NCBI GenBank assembly: GCA_963822825.1
Contig: CAWGIW010000007.1
Span: 147,161 to 211,160, forward strand
Direction of reading: 5' to 3'
DNA: 64,000 nt
DNA from: JAWWPY01 sp963822825
GTDB lineage: Bacteria; Actinomycetota; Actinomycetes; Streptosporangiales; Streptosporangiaceae
The notes beneath the pieces were generated by a model, which was given only the letters and a program-made list of their open reading frames with translations, ran no database searches and had not been told where the DNA came from. Of the stretch, positions 1-8,613 are shown piece by piece. Position numbers and translations under genes: made by a program. Numbering within the stretch: position 1 is the stretch's first letter; every line of letters starts with the position of its first letter.

Positions 1-2925
1 TCCGATCTTCCGGTTCAGGTCACGCAGTCGTGCGCACAGTTCGACGGCCCGATCACACCGGGCCGCCATCGTGCAGACGAAGGCCAGGTTGTGCAGCGCC
101 TTCACCTCGCATGACTCGTCGCCCACATCGACCGCGATGGCCAATGCCTGCTCGCAGGCAGCGACGGCTTTGGTGCTATGACCGAGGCTGGCCAGTACTC
201 GGCCGAGGCCAACCAGGCATATGAGTTCTGCATGCCTGTCCCTGATCGCCCGGGCGAGAACCACGCCACGCTCTGCCTCCCTCAGCGCGAGGTCAAAGTG
301 CTCGAGATCCCAGGCACTCGAATTCCGCCAGTACAGGGCGAAGGCCAGGCCAGCGATATCGTCGGATCGTTCGAGCACCGGGATGCATTCGTCCAGCAGA
401 TCCAGCGCATCCGCCGCGTAGCCACGCTCGTCGGTCGCGGCCGCGAGCCGGAGCTGAGCCTGGGCGACGGCCAGCGAGTCGCCCGCCTCGCGTGCCACCG
501 CCGCGACGGCGCGCCAGCTACGTGCGGCATCGTCGTGACGTTCTTGGAGATGCTGGAATTCAGCCTGGCGCAAGGCGAGCTGGGCGGCGTACTCGTAACG
601 GCCGTTAGCACAGGCCCGGTCGATCGCGCCCAGCAGGTTCAAGCGCTCGGCGGCGAACCATGCCATCGGCTCAACCGTTAGCCGCCGGGCTCGTGCGGCC
701 GGGATAACTTCTCGTGATCGCCCGTGGCTCACGAACGGAAAGAAGGGATCTCGCGGCAAGGTAGCGCTCGCCATTGACGCAAGCTGGAACCAGCCGTCAT
801 CGACCCGGCCCAGGGTAGCCTCCGCCTCTGGCTCGCCGGCCAGCTCTTCATGCGCGTAGTCGCGGAGCAGATCATGGAGCCGGTACCGGGCCTGGCCGGT
901 CGGGTCGGTGCCGGCGATCGTGAGCATGGACCGGTCACACAGCTCGTTCACGACCAAGCCCGCGTCCGGCTCTTCGAGCAGGGCGGCGACGGCCCATTCA
1001 GCGACATCACACGGGCCGAGCAACCCCAGCAGGCGGAATGCCCGGCGGGCGGCCTCACTGAGTGACTGGTAGCCAGAAGCGAGGCTGGCCCGGACCGACA
1101 GGTCGCCGACCTGGAGGGCATCAAGCCGGTGCCGCTCGTCGGCAACTGCCTCCGCCAGGCCCACGACCAGCGCAGAGTGCTGGGCGGCCAGCTTGGCGCC
1201 GGCGATCCGCATCGCCAGGGGCAGGTGACCGCAGGCGGCCGCGAGTTCGCCGGCCGCTTCGGATTCGGCCGCGATACGGTCAGCCCCGGCGATACGGCCC
1301 AGCAACTCGGTGGCTTCGCCCGCGGTGAGCGGGCCGAGGGGAAGGTGCCGCGCTCCCGGCAGCTCGGCCAGCTGTCTCCGGCTGGTCACCATGACGCCGC
1401 ACCCGGATGTTCCCGGCAGCAGCGGCAGGACCTGAGCCGCCGATGCGGCATCGTCAACGACGATCAGCACCCGGCGGTCAGCCAGCCGCGAGCGGAACAC
1501 CGCGGCCCGCTCATCCGCGCGGCCCGGGACCGCCGACCCATGCACCCCCAGCGTCCGGAGCAGCTCGCCGAGCACATCCCCCGGATCGCGCGGCCGGTCC
1601 GATGCGCCATCGAGCTGGGCCCACAACTGGCCGTCGGGAAAGGCAGGCCGCATAACGTGCCCCGCATGCACCATCAGTGCGGTCTTGCCCGCTCCCGGCG
1701 GCCCGCTGATCACCACCACCGGCACCCCGGCCCGGCCCTCATCCGGCCCGAGCACGCCCTGAAGCTGGGCGACCTGCTCCGCCCGGCCAGTGAAATCCGC
1801 CACCACCGGCGGCAGCTGGCACGCCGGCGCCCACCGCACACCATCCGGCGGGCCAGCAACCGCAACCGGCCCGCCGCCAGCACCGCCGCCAGCTGCGCGA
1901 GGATCGGGTACAGCAGCCGGTATATCGTGCCGCAGCACCCGTGCCTGCGCACCGGCCAGGCTGGTTCCCGGCCGCACCCCAAGCTCATCATCAAGCCGGC
2001 GCCGCACCTGCTCATACACCTCCAGCGCAGCCGCCTGCTGGCCACCGCCCGCCAACGCGATCATCAGGCAGGCATGCGCCCGCTCGTTCAGCGGATCGCG
2101 CGTGACCAGGGCGTGCAGATGCGGCAGCACCTGATCATGCCAGCCCGCCGCCGACGCGGCCTCCGCGTACTCCACCACCAAGTCCGCCCGCTGCGCCGCC
2201 AGCCCCACCACCGCGGGATGGCCCGCCAGCAACGCAACATCGGCCAGCGGCTCACCCCGCCACAAGCACAGTGCCCGCCTGAACAACTCACACGCCGCAG
2301 CGCAATCCCCACCCCGCCGAGCCGCTCGGGCCTCCTCAGCCAACCGCCGGAACGCCACCAGATCAAGCTCCACCCCACCAGGCAGCAGCCGGTACCCGAC
2401 ATCAGCCGCCGGCAGCACCCCACCCCCACCCGCCGACCGCCCCGGATCCAGCACACCACGGAGCCGGCTGACATGCGACTGGACCATCCCCGCCGCCGTG
2501 CGCGGCAGTTCACCACCCCACAGCACCTCACCAATCGCGTCCAGGCCCACCACCACACCCGGATGCACCGCCAGCAACCCCAGCACCGCCCGCTGCTTAC
2601 CACCACCCAACGGCACCAGCACCCCACCCCGCCACGCCATCAGCGGACCAAGCACCTGCAGACCAAGCACAACCCCCGAATCCCCGGCCCCACCCGCCCC
2701 TACCGTCAGGCCCGGCCCCCCCGCCGTGTCCCCCAGTACCGCCGCCAAACGCTCGGCCGAGCCACGATGCAGGCTACGGCTGATGCCCTGCTCCAGATCA
2801 CGGACCGTACCCACACTTACCCCGGCCGCATCCGCCAGCCCCTGCTGGGTTAACCCAGCCGCACGACGCCGGCCACCCAGGAACTCACCTAACGGGACCA
2901 CTGCCCGCCCGCTCGACGCTTCCAT
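1..2925 (-). CDS. XRE-SARP/AfsR-type regulator with NB-ARC and TPR (3' end outside window)
   Basis: Open for 975 codons without a stop and running off the left edge, so the C-terminus is missing. Visible in order: an XRE-type helix-turn-helix (about residues 12-65, with LTQQGLADAAGVSVGTVRDL), an OmpR-type winged helix (about 88-180), a bacterial transcriptional activator domain (about 187-330, RRALCLWRGEPLADV), an NB-ARC STAND ATPase with Walker A GPPGAGKT at 408-415 and Walker B RVLIVVDDA, then TPR-like helical repeats from about 700. SARP/AfsR proteins are activators of antibiotic or secondary-metabolite operons; the STAND part is thought to couple ligand or phosphorylation state to DNA binding. 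Start ATG at 2925 has GGTGAGG just upstream; no other in-frame start has a better site. The extra XRE domain in front of the SARP core is less common. It is divergent from the secreted-protein gene at 3389, a likely target. Confidence 0.9.
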   Translation of the reverse strand, partial: MEASSGRAVVPLGEFLGGRRRAAGLTQQGLADAAGVSVGTVRDLEQGISRSLHRGSAERLAAVLGDTAGGPGLTVGAGGAGDSGVVLGLQVLGPLMAWRGGVLVPLGGGKQRAVLGLLAVHPGVVVGLDAIGEVLWGGELPRTAAGMVQSHVSRLRGVLDPGRSAGGGGVLPAADVGYRLLPGGVELDLVAFRRLAEEARAARRGGDCAAACELFRRALCLWRGEPLADVALLAGHPAVVGLAAQRADLVVEYAEAASAAGWHDQVLPHLHALVTRDPLNERAHACLMIALAGGGQQAAALEVYEQVRRRLDDELGVRPGTSLAGAQARVLRHDIPAAVPDPRAAGGGAGGGPVAVAGPPDGVRWAPACQLPPVVADFTGRAEQVAQLQGVLGPDEGRAGVPVVVISGPPGAGKTALMVHAGHVMRPAFPDGQLWAQLDGASDRPRDPGDVLGELLRTLGVHGSAVPGRADERAAVFRSRLADRRVLIVVDDAASAAQVLPLLPGTSGCGVMVTSRRQLAELPGARHLPLGPLTAGEATELLGRIAGADRIAAESEAAGELAAACGHLPLAMRIAGAKLAAQHSALVVGLAEAVADERHRLDALQVGDLSVRASLASGYQSLSEAARRAFRLLGLLGPCDVAEWAVAALLEEPDAGLVVNELCDRSMLTIAGTDPTGQARYRLHDLLRDYAHEELAGEPEAEATLGRVDDGWFQLASMASATLPRDPFFPFVSHGRSREVIPAARARRLTVEPMAWFAAERLNLLGAIDRACANGRYEYAAQLALRQAEFQHLQERHDDAARSWRAVAAVAREAGDSLAVAQAQLRLAAATDERGYAADALDLLDECIPVLERSDDIAGLAFALYWRNSSAWDLEHFDLALREAERGVVLARAIRDRHAELICLVGLGRVLASLGHSTKAVAACEQALAIAVDVGDESCEVKALHNLAFVCTMAARCDRAVELCARLRDLNRKIG

Positions 2926-3261
2926 CGCCTCACCATCCCGAAGGCTCACGCCACCATGCCACCATGCCCGCGCAATTATCCTGATAACCACCCAATTGCA
3001 CCAGCACCGGCCACCTCGCCGGAGTCCCGGGGCGGCCCGGGTGAAGATCACTATGACGACCAGCCAGGTGCCCAGGAACGGTTTCCGGCTGGACGTCGCC
3101 ACGCTCGCGGTGATGGCGAACCAGTTATGGGCCGGCCCGAGTACCTCACCGAGAGCCCGCCATTCTTCCGTGACCTGCGGTTATCCGCATGAGCAATGGC
3201 ATCGCGCATTCTTCGTGACTGCGAGCCAGGCCGCTGGGCATCCGTCCGGGTACGGGATGCC

Positions 3262-3289
3262 TGACAGCCGCTGACAGCCGCGTGACAGC
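3262..3289 (+). promoter_or_regulatory. Three direct TGACAGC heptamers, candidate SARP operator
   Basis: The heptamer TGACAGC occurs at 3262-3268, 3272-3278 and 3283-3289, i.e. with 10 and 11 bp periods on one helix face. SARP winged-helix proteins are known to bind direct heptamer repeats at 11-bp spacing upstream of the -10 box. The array lies in the 463-bp region between the SARP gene and the secreted-protein gene. No convincing -10 hexamer is visible at the ideal distance. Nothing else is recognisable in 2926-3388. Confidence 0.5.
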
Positions 3290-3388
3290 TTCCCGCCGCA
3301 CGCTTAGCGGACAAAGACTGTGCTCGGGTAACGGTAGCAGACCGCGATCCATCAGCCTGAGCACGGCGTGAACGGAAGGAGCTTGCAT

Positions 3389-4000
3389 ATGCCCCGAAAT
3401 CTCGTAAGGGCCGGAGGAAGGCGGATTGCGGCTGTACTCACCATCGCGACCGCCAGCACATTGCTGCTGTCCGGCTTGGGGGGTGCAGTGGCTGCCAGCG
3501 CACAAACGACGGCAGCTCAGCCATCGCCGGTTTCACAAAGTGTCACCACCCCCACGTCGGCCCAGGAACTTGCCTCTTTCAATGCCCGGCTTCCGCTCCT
3601 GCGCAGTTACCTCGCCAAAGGTGACACGCTGAGGCAGGCACTGACGGCGGCCGGTTATCCTGCCCTCAATGTCACGCTCGTCACTTCTAATAGCACGTCC
3701 AATGGGACGAACGCACTGGTCATCCCGCGCGGCGCATCATGCCAGAGCTTCACCTGCGGATGGAAATTCAGTGCGTCCACGACGTACGACATACAGTACT
3801 TGATGTGGATCGGCGAGATCGCTGGCCCAGGCGGGATCTGCTTGCTGTTCGGCGCGGAATCGGCAGGCATAGCGTGCACTCTCGCTGGTGCCATCTACGC
3901 TGTTCTCTCCGCCTACGCCTTCCCGATCCCGACCTATACAGGCAAGTGCCTGTACGCAGGCATTGGCGTTGGGGAAGTGGTGAAACTCGAAAAGTGCTGA
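3389..4000 (+). CDS. Secreted six-cysteine protein of unknown function
   Basis: A 203-residue protein. It starts with a Sec signal peptide: basic start, hydrophobic core about 13-34, and AxA motif at 36-38 followed by Q39. A Thr/Ser/Pro-rich pro-region follows, then a C-terminal part with six cysteines at 118, 123, 151, 163, 187 and 203, and a hydrophobic Gly/Ala-rich stretch around 150-180. Start ATG 3389 is chosen over GTG 3368 because GGAAGGAG sits 7 nt upstream. I do not recognise the family. The layout (signal, pro-region, hydrophobic Cys-rich C-terminus) resembles secreted peptide precursors or antimicrobial proteins, but that is inference. Base composition is clearly lower in GC than the neighbours, suggesting recent acquisition. 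It is followed by a strong terminator and preceded by putative SARP sites. Confidence 0.8.
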   Translation: MPRNLVRAGGRRIAAVLTIATASTLLLSGLGGAVAASAQTTAAQPSPVSQSVTTPTSAQELASFNARLPLLRSYLAKGDTLRQALTAAGYPALNVTLVTSNSTSNGTNALVIPRGASCQSFTCGWKFSASTTYDIQYLMWIGEIAGPGGICLLFGAESAGIACTLAGAIYAVLSAYAFPIPTYTGKCLYAGIGVGEVVKLEKC

Positions 4001-4043
4001 GGCCAAAGAGCGGAACAACGATGGATAAACGATAACAGCGAGG

Positions 4044-4085
4044 ATGATGCTCTCCGCCTGGTTGAGCCCAGGCGGAGAGCATCAT
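4044..4085 (+). terminator. Strong hairpin terminator after the secreted-protein gene
   Basis: A perfect 18-bp stem (arms 4044-4061 and 4068-4085, starting ATGATGCTCTCCGCC) closes a 6-nt loop, 44 nt after the stop codon. A T-rich stretch follows about 14 nt later, inside an AT-rich patch (4090-4150) that also holds TATAAT at 4110-4115, a possible -10 for the next gene although no good -35 is seen. Confidence 0.75.
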
Positions 4086-4207
4086 TCCGGGCCAATATAT
4101 TTTTGGCAATATAATGATGCCCTTGACCCTTGACGATTGGCTAAAAGTGAAGGATCATGGAAAGTCCTGGTATCACATACCGAGCCCAGAAGCGGGAGTC
4201 GGAGATC

Positions 4208-4537
4208 ATGATGCTGAGCAGGTCGTATCGACGAGCGGCCGCGGATGAGCGCCGGGAAGCCCGCCGGGCAGCGGTCACGAGCAGCATCACCGGCAAGCCG
4301 TCAGTTGACGACGCCGCTTTAGGTTGGCTGGCCGAGACAACGGCAGTTCTGGTGTTGATCGCCTTTTGCGTGCTGGCGGTCGGCGGTTACGAGGCCGCTG
4401 ACCACAGCGTTCGGAGCATTCCGTTGTTCCTGGTCGGACTGGTGGGCCTCGTGGCGGCGGCCAGAAGCGGAGCGCGGCTGGTCATGCTTCGACGGCAGCG
4501 CCGCCATAATCTGGACGCGCGAAGTCACGGCAGATGA
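4208..4537 (+). CDS. Small two-helix membrane protein, unknown
   Basis: About 109 residues. The N-terminus is very basic (Arg/Ala-rich, about 1-25). Two hydrophobic segments follow, around VLVLIAFCVLAVGG and IPLFLVGLVGLVAAA, and the tail is basic. The start is uncertain: ATG 4157 has AAGGA only 2 nt away, while ATG 4208 and ATG 4211 lie 3 and 6 nt after GGAG at 4201-4204; 4208 is used here. No family is recognised. It follows the secreted-protein gene in the same direction behind a terminator and is followed by another small membrane protein at 4566, so a role as a partner or immunity-type protein is possible but unproven. Confidence 0.6.
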   Translation: MMLSRSYRRAAADERREARRAAVTSSITGKPSVDDAALGWLAETTAVLVLIAFCVLAVGGYEAADHSVRSIPLFLVGLVGLVAAARSGARLVMLRRQRRHNLDARSHGR

Positions 4538-4565
4538 GCCTGATAGTGAAAGGGTGTCACCGTCA

Positions 4566-4931
4566 ATGCGAGACAGCAGCGTGAACGGGTTTCCGGTGTG
4601 CGGGGTCGCGCTTGGAGTGGGCGGCGCACTCATGACGATCGCCGGTAGCACCGAGTTGCATCAGCCAATACTGTCCCGCGGGCTCGTGGGAGTCCTCGGC
4701 GGGGCGCTCTTCATCGTATGGGGCGCGTGGCTGGCCTCTCCACCCACGCTCAGGGGGCGATTGGTACCGGCGGTCCGGGGGACGCTGAGCCGACCACGGC
4801 GCGGCGGTCAGGCTGCCCCGCGCAGGATCGCGCCGACCCGGCGGGCGGCTTCGGAGACGGCGGCGTCCCGGGCCGCGGTGGTCTCCTCGACGGTGAGTGT
4901 GCGGTCTGGGGCGCGGAACCGCAGCGTGTAG
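4566..4931 (+). CDS. Small two-helix membrane protein, unknown, overlapping pheT 3' end
   Basis: About 121 residues. ATG 4566 is preceded by AAAGGGTG at 4549-4556; a GTG at 4554 is an alternative start. Hydrophobic segments are around GVALGVGGALMTIAG and GLVGVLGGALFIVWGAW, then a basic C-terminus. The last 124 bp run antisense into the end of pheT, so the C-terminal 40 residues look like a read-through of the pheT complementary strand and may have been gained when an earlier stop was lost. No family recognised. It begins 28 nt after the previous small membrane gene and is probably co-transcribed with it. Confidence 0.5.
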   Translation: MRDSSVNGFPVCGVALGVGGALMTIAGSTELHQPILSRGLVGVLGGALFIVWGAWLASPPTLRGRLVPAVRGTLSRPRRGGQAAPRRIAPTRRAASETAASRAAVVSSTVSVRSGARNRSV

Positions 4932-7387
4932 GCCAGCGACTTGCGTCCCTCACCGGCCTGGGCTCCCGTGTAGACGTCAAACAGCCGGACTTCTTCCAGC
5001 AGATCGGGCTGGTCACTGCGGGCGACCCCGGCGGCCAGGGCCGCCTCGACGTCAGCGGCGGGCACCGTCTCCGGCACGATCAGCGCGACATCCTGGATAG
5101 CCACCGGGTAGGGGGAAATCCGCGGCGCCTGAGCTGGCCTCAGCGACGCGGTGGCGGTCTCGATCACCGACATGTCGAGTTCCATCGCGCAGGTGCGCGG
5201 GGCCACGCCGAACGCGGCCGTCACCCGGGGATGCAATTCGCCCATGTGCCCGGCGAGCCTTTCCCCGCCCTCGGCCCGGACGAACACGGCCGCGCACCGG
5301 CCGGGATGCCAGGGCTCGTGCTGATCAGGGCGTACCTCGAACGGGACCCGGCTGACCCTCAGGACCTCCCTGGCCGCCTCGATCATGTCCGGCCAGCCGG
5401 CCGGCCCGGGACCCCACCAGCCCGGCAGCTCACGATCACCAACCAGTACGGCCCCCACCCGCAACGGCTGATCCGGCAGCGCCGCCTCCAGCGCCGCCAC
5501 CTCCTGCGCGGTCGGTCCCCGGTCCACCGGCAGAATCGGCGCCACCGCCGGTGCCCCCGGGCGAGGCCGGAAGACCAGTCCCATCTCGAACAACCCCACG
5601 TCGCTGAACCCGCGCCCGGCATTGCGGGCCAGAACGCGCAGCAGGCCAGGCAGGAGGGTGGTGCGCAGCAGCGGCTCATCGTCGCTGAGCGGGTTGGCCA
5701 CCGCGAGCGCCCGCCGCCTAGGGTCGTCTTCCGGGAGCAGCAGCATGTCGAAGTCGGCGGGAGACCCGAACGGCGAGCCAGGCACCTCGACGTACCCCGC
5801 GTCGGCCAGCATCCCGCCGGTCGCCCGGCGCAGCCGCTGCTGCGCCGTCAGCCCGCGGCCGGCCGCCGCCCTGGGCGTCCGCACCGGGATGTTCTCATAC
5901 CCCTCCAGCCGGATGACCTCCTCCGCGAGGTCCCTCGGGTAGAGGAGGTCAGGCCGCCAGGATGGCGGGAGCACCCTCAGCCCCGTCGGCGCCGACACGG
6001 CGCCGTCCGGCTCGGCCTCGGCCACCGTGCACCCCACGTCCCGCAGCCTGCGCACGACCGTGTCACGGCCGTAGACCAGGCCCGCCACCTGGTCTGGGTA
6101 GTCGGCGGCCATGGTGATCGACACCTGAGGCACCTCGGCGTACGCGTGGGTGCAGCCCGGCACCGCGGTCCCGCCGCCGAGCGCGGCCAGCAGGGACACC
6201 GCCCTGGCCGACGCCCTGAGCGGCAGTTCCCTGTCCACCCCCCGCTCGAATCGGTAGGACGCCTCGCTGAACAGCTTGTGGCGGCGGCTCATCCGGGCCG
6301 TGCCGCGCGGGTCGAAGTGAGCAGCCTCGATGACCAGGTCGCGGGATGTTGCCGAGATCTCGGTGGCCAGGCCGCCCATGGTGCCCGCCATCGAGATGGG
6401 GCCGGAGGAGTCGGTAATGAGGATGTCGTCCGGGTCGAGTTGGCGGACCACGTGGTCCAGGGTTTCCAGGCGCTCCCCGGGCCGCGCCCGGCGGACCACT
6501 ATCGGCCCGGTCAGCTTCTCCCGGTCGAACGCGTGCATCGGCTGGCCGAGTTCCAGCACGAGGTAGTTGGTGATGTCAACGGCCAGCGACACGCAGCGCA
6601 TCCCGGAGCGGGCCAGCCGGACGCGCATCCACAGCGGGGTCGCCGAATCCGGGTCGAATCCGCGCACTTCGCGGAGCACGAACCGGTCGCAGGCCGAAGG
6701 GTCCTCGATGCTGGCCGGGTAGACCTCCGGTGAGACCGCCGCGACGTCCTCCGGAAGCCCCGCGTCGGCCGGGTCGGCGAAGTCGGTCCCGTAGGCGGTG
6801 GCCAGTTCCCTGGCCACGCCGCGGATGGACAGGGCGTAGCCGCGATCCGGGGTCACCGCGATGTCGAGCACATGGTCGGCCAGCCCGGCATACGCCACGA
6901 AGTCCGCGCCGAGCGGCGCGTCGGCGGGCAGCACGAGGATGCCGGAATGGTCATCCCCGATGGCCAGCTCGGCGGCCGAGCAGATCATTCCCTCCGACAT
7001 CCGCCCGTAGGCCTTCTTCGCGGTGATCTCGAAGCCGCCCGGCAAGCTCGCGCCCGGCAGCGCCAGCGGCACCCGGTCCCCCACCGCGAAATTGACCGCC
7101 CCGCAGATGACCCCGTGCGGCTCGCCTGCTCCGGTGGAGACCTGGACGTACCTGACCGGCTTCTTGAACCCGGCCAGCTCCTCGACCGCGGTGACCTCAG
7201 CTACTACCACGCCGCGGATGTCATGCCCGACCTGCTCGACCGCCTCGACCTCGAGGCCCGCGGCGGTGAGCCGCCGGGCAACCTCATCTGGCGCGGCCGC
7301 GGGTGCGATCTCGTCAATCCCGGCCCCATCAAGACCGGCCCCATCAAGACCGGCAGAGCTCAGCAGCCAGGACAGTGGCAGTCGCAT
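4808..7387 (-). CDS. pheT: Phenylalanine-tRNA ligase beta subunit
   Basis: An 859-residue beta subunit of the alpha2-beta2 cytosolic PheRS, which charges tRNA-Phe; the beta chain binds tRNA and edits Tyr-tRNA-Phe. It begins MRLPLSWLLS, followed by the tRNA-binding OB domain (GVVVAEVTAVEEL..), B3/B4 editing domain, B5 domain and the C-terminal ferredoxin-like anticodon-binding domain (RISPYPVAIQDVALIVPE). Length is normal. Start ATG at 7387 shares one base with the pheS stop (TGATG), so the two subunits are translationally coupled. An upstream in-frame extension exists but reads inside pheS and is not used. A short Gly-Leu-Asp-Gly-Ala repeat sits near residues 13-24. Confidence 0.96.
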   Translation of the reverse strand: MRLPLSWLLSSAGLDGAGLDGAGIDEIAPAAAPDEVARRLTAAGLEVEAVEQVGHDIRGVVVAEVTAVEELAGFKKPVRYVQVSTGAGEPHGVICGAVNFAVGDRVPLALPGASLPGGFEITAKKAYGRMSEGMICSAAELAIGDDHSGILVLPADAPLGADFVAYAGLADHVLDIAVTPDRGYALSIRGVARELATAYGTDFADPADAGLPEDVAAVSPEVYPASIEDPSACDRFVLREVRGFDPDSATPLWMRVRLARSGMRCVSLAVDITNYLVLELGQPMHAFDREKLTGPIVVRRARPGERLETLDHVVRQLDPDDILITDSSGPISMAGTMGGLATEISATSRDLVIEAAHFDPRGTARMSRRHKLFSEASYRFERGVDRELPLRASARAVSLLAALGGGTAVPGCTHAYAEVPQVSITMAADYPDQVAGLVYGRDTVVRRLRDVGCTVAEAEPDGAVSAPTGLRVLPPSWRPDLLYPRDLAEEVIRLEGYENIPVRTPRAAAGRGLTAQQRLRRATGGMLADAGYVEVPGSPFGSPADFDMLLLPEDDPRRRALAVANPLSDDEPLLRTTLLPGLLRVLARNAGRGFSDVGLFEMGLVFRPRPGAPAVAPILPVDRGPTAQEVAALEAALPDQPLRVGAVLVGDRELPGWWGPGPAGWPDMIEAAREVLRVSRVPFEVRPDQHEPWHPGRCAAVFVRAEGGERLAGHMGELHPRVTAAFGVAPRTCAMELDMSVIETATASLRPAQAPRISPYPVAIQDVALIVPETVPAADVEAALAAGVARSDQPDLLEEVRLFDVYTGAQAGEGRKSLAYTLRFRAPDRTLTVEETTAARDAAVSEAARRVGAILRGAA

Positions 7388-8508
7388 CAGGCCTCCGTCC
7401 CGAGCGCCCGGCTGAACCGAACATCGCCTTCCAAGGTGTCCCTGATGTCGGCCACCCCGTGCCTGATCATCAGGGTCCGTTCGATGCCCAGCCCGAAGGC
7501 GAACCCGCTGTAGCGGTCTGGGTCGATCCCGCAGGCGGTCAGCACCCGCGGGTTCACCATGCCGCAGCCGGCCAGCTCGATCCAGCCCTGGGACCGGCAG
7601 ACCCGGCACGGCTCGCCGCCGGGCCGGCCCGAGGCCCCGCGGCAGACATGGCACTCCATGGATACATCCGCAGAGGGCTCCGTGAACGGGAAGAAGTCGG
7701 GCCGCAGCCGGGTGCGCAGCCCTTCACCGAACATCGCGTCCACGAACGCACGGATCGCACCCCGCAAGTCGGCCATGGTCAGGCCCTCATCCACCGCGAG
7801 GCACTCGATCTGGTGGAATACCGGACTGTGCGTGGCGTCCAGCGCGTCGCTGCGGAAGCACCGGCCCGGACTGACCACGTACAGCGGCAGCGGCCGGGTC
7901 AGCATGGCCCGGATCTGGACCGGCGAGGTGTGCGTGCGCAGCACCATGCCCGAGGACGCTGATCCGTCCGGCGCGGCCACGAACAGGGTGTCCTGCATCT
8001 CCCGGGCCGGATGGTCGGGCGGGAAGTTGAGCGCGTCGAAGTTGTACCACTCCGCCTCGACCTCGGGACCCTCGGCGATCTCGTAGCCCATGGCGACGAA
8101 CACGTCGGCCAGCCGCTCGCCGACCGTGGTCACCGGATGCCTGGCGCCGGGCGGAACCCGGTCCCACGGCAGGGTGACGTCCACCGCTTCCTCGATGAGA
8201 ACGCGCTGGTCCCGTTCCGCTTCCAGGCCGGCCTGGCGCGCGGCGAGCGCCTCGGCGACCTCGCGCCGCGCCGCGCCGACCCGCTTGCCCGCCTCGGCCC
8301 GTGCTTCCGGGGGCAGGGCGCCGATCTCGGCATTGGCCAGGGCGAGCGGCGACCGGTCGCCAGAGTGCGCCAGCCGGGCGGTCTTCAGCTCATCGAGCGT
8401 CCGCGCGGCGCCGATGGCGGCCTGCGCCTCGGCGGCCATCCTGGACACTTCGCCGGGAGACAGCAACGCCACCTCCACGGGATCGTAATGCTTGTTCGGG
8501 GCTGACAT
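7387..8508 (-). CDS. pheS: Phenylalanine-tRNA ligase alpha subunit
   Basis: A 373-residue catalytic subunit of PheRS, class II aminoacyl-tRNA synthetase. Visible: N-terminal coiled coil, motif 2 region (VFHQIECLAVDEG), a Cys-rich insert CHVCRGAS..CRVCRSQGW typical of actinobacterial PheS, and motif 3 GFAFGLGIERTLMIRHGV. ATG 8508 is preferred to a TTG at 8532 because GGAAAG lies 9 nt before it. It is the upstream partner of pheT. A hairpin at 8586-8604 separates it from the histidine-kinase gene transcribed in the same direction. Confidence 0.96.
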   Translation of the reverse strand: MSAPNKHYDPVEVALLSPGEVSRMAAEAQAAIGAARTLDELKTARLAHSGDRSPLALANAEIGALPPEARAEAGKRVGAARREVAEALAARQAGLEAERDQRVLIEEAVDVTLPWDRVPPGARHPVTTVGERLADVFVAMGYEIAEGPEVEAEWYNFDALNFPPDHPAREMQDTLFVAAPDGSASSGMVLRTHTSPVQIRAMLTRPLPLYVVSPGRCFRSDALDATHSPVFHQIECLAVDEGLTMADLRGAIRAFVDAMFGEGLRTRLRPDFFPFTEPSADVSMECHVCRGASGRPGGEPCRVCRSQGWIELAGCGMVNPRVLTACGIDPDRYSGFAFGLGIERTLMIRHGVADIRDTLEGDVRFSRALGTEA

Positions 8509-8585
8509 CGAGTTCTGCTTTCCTGCGGACAAGGGGTGGGAAGGAATGGCCGCCCGCCGGGGGCGAACTCCCGGCTACCGGCCGC

Positions 8586-8604
8586 GCCGGGGCTTTGCCC
8601 CGGC
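8586..8604 (-). terminator. Hairpin between histidine kinase gene and pheS
   Basis: A perfect 8-bp stem GCCGGGGC/GCCCCGGC with a 3-nt loop lies 10 nt after the kinase stop codon, in the 105-bp gap before pheS. There is no U-run, so it may be a GC-only terminator or a partial read-through element. Confidence 0.45.
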
Positions 8605-8613
8605 ATGGCCCAG

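Noticed and set aside
1129..2853. A 574-codon open frame on the plus strand
   Set aside because: It is antisense to the SARP regulator, whose domains read cleanly on the minus strand; the plus-strand product is Arg/Pro/His-rich shadow sequence.
4718..6733. A 671-codon plus-strand open frame
   Set aside because: Antisense of pheT; no motif, and long antisense frames are expected at this GC content.
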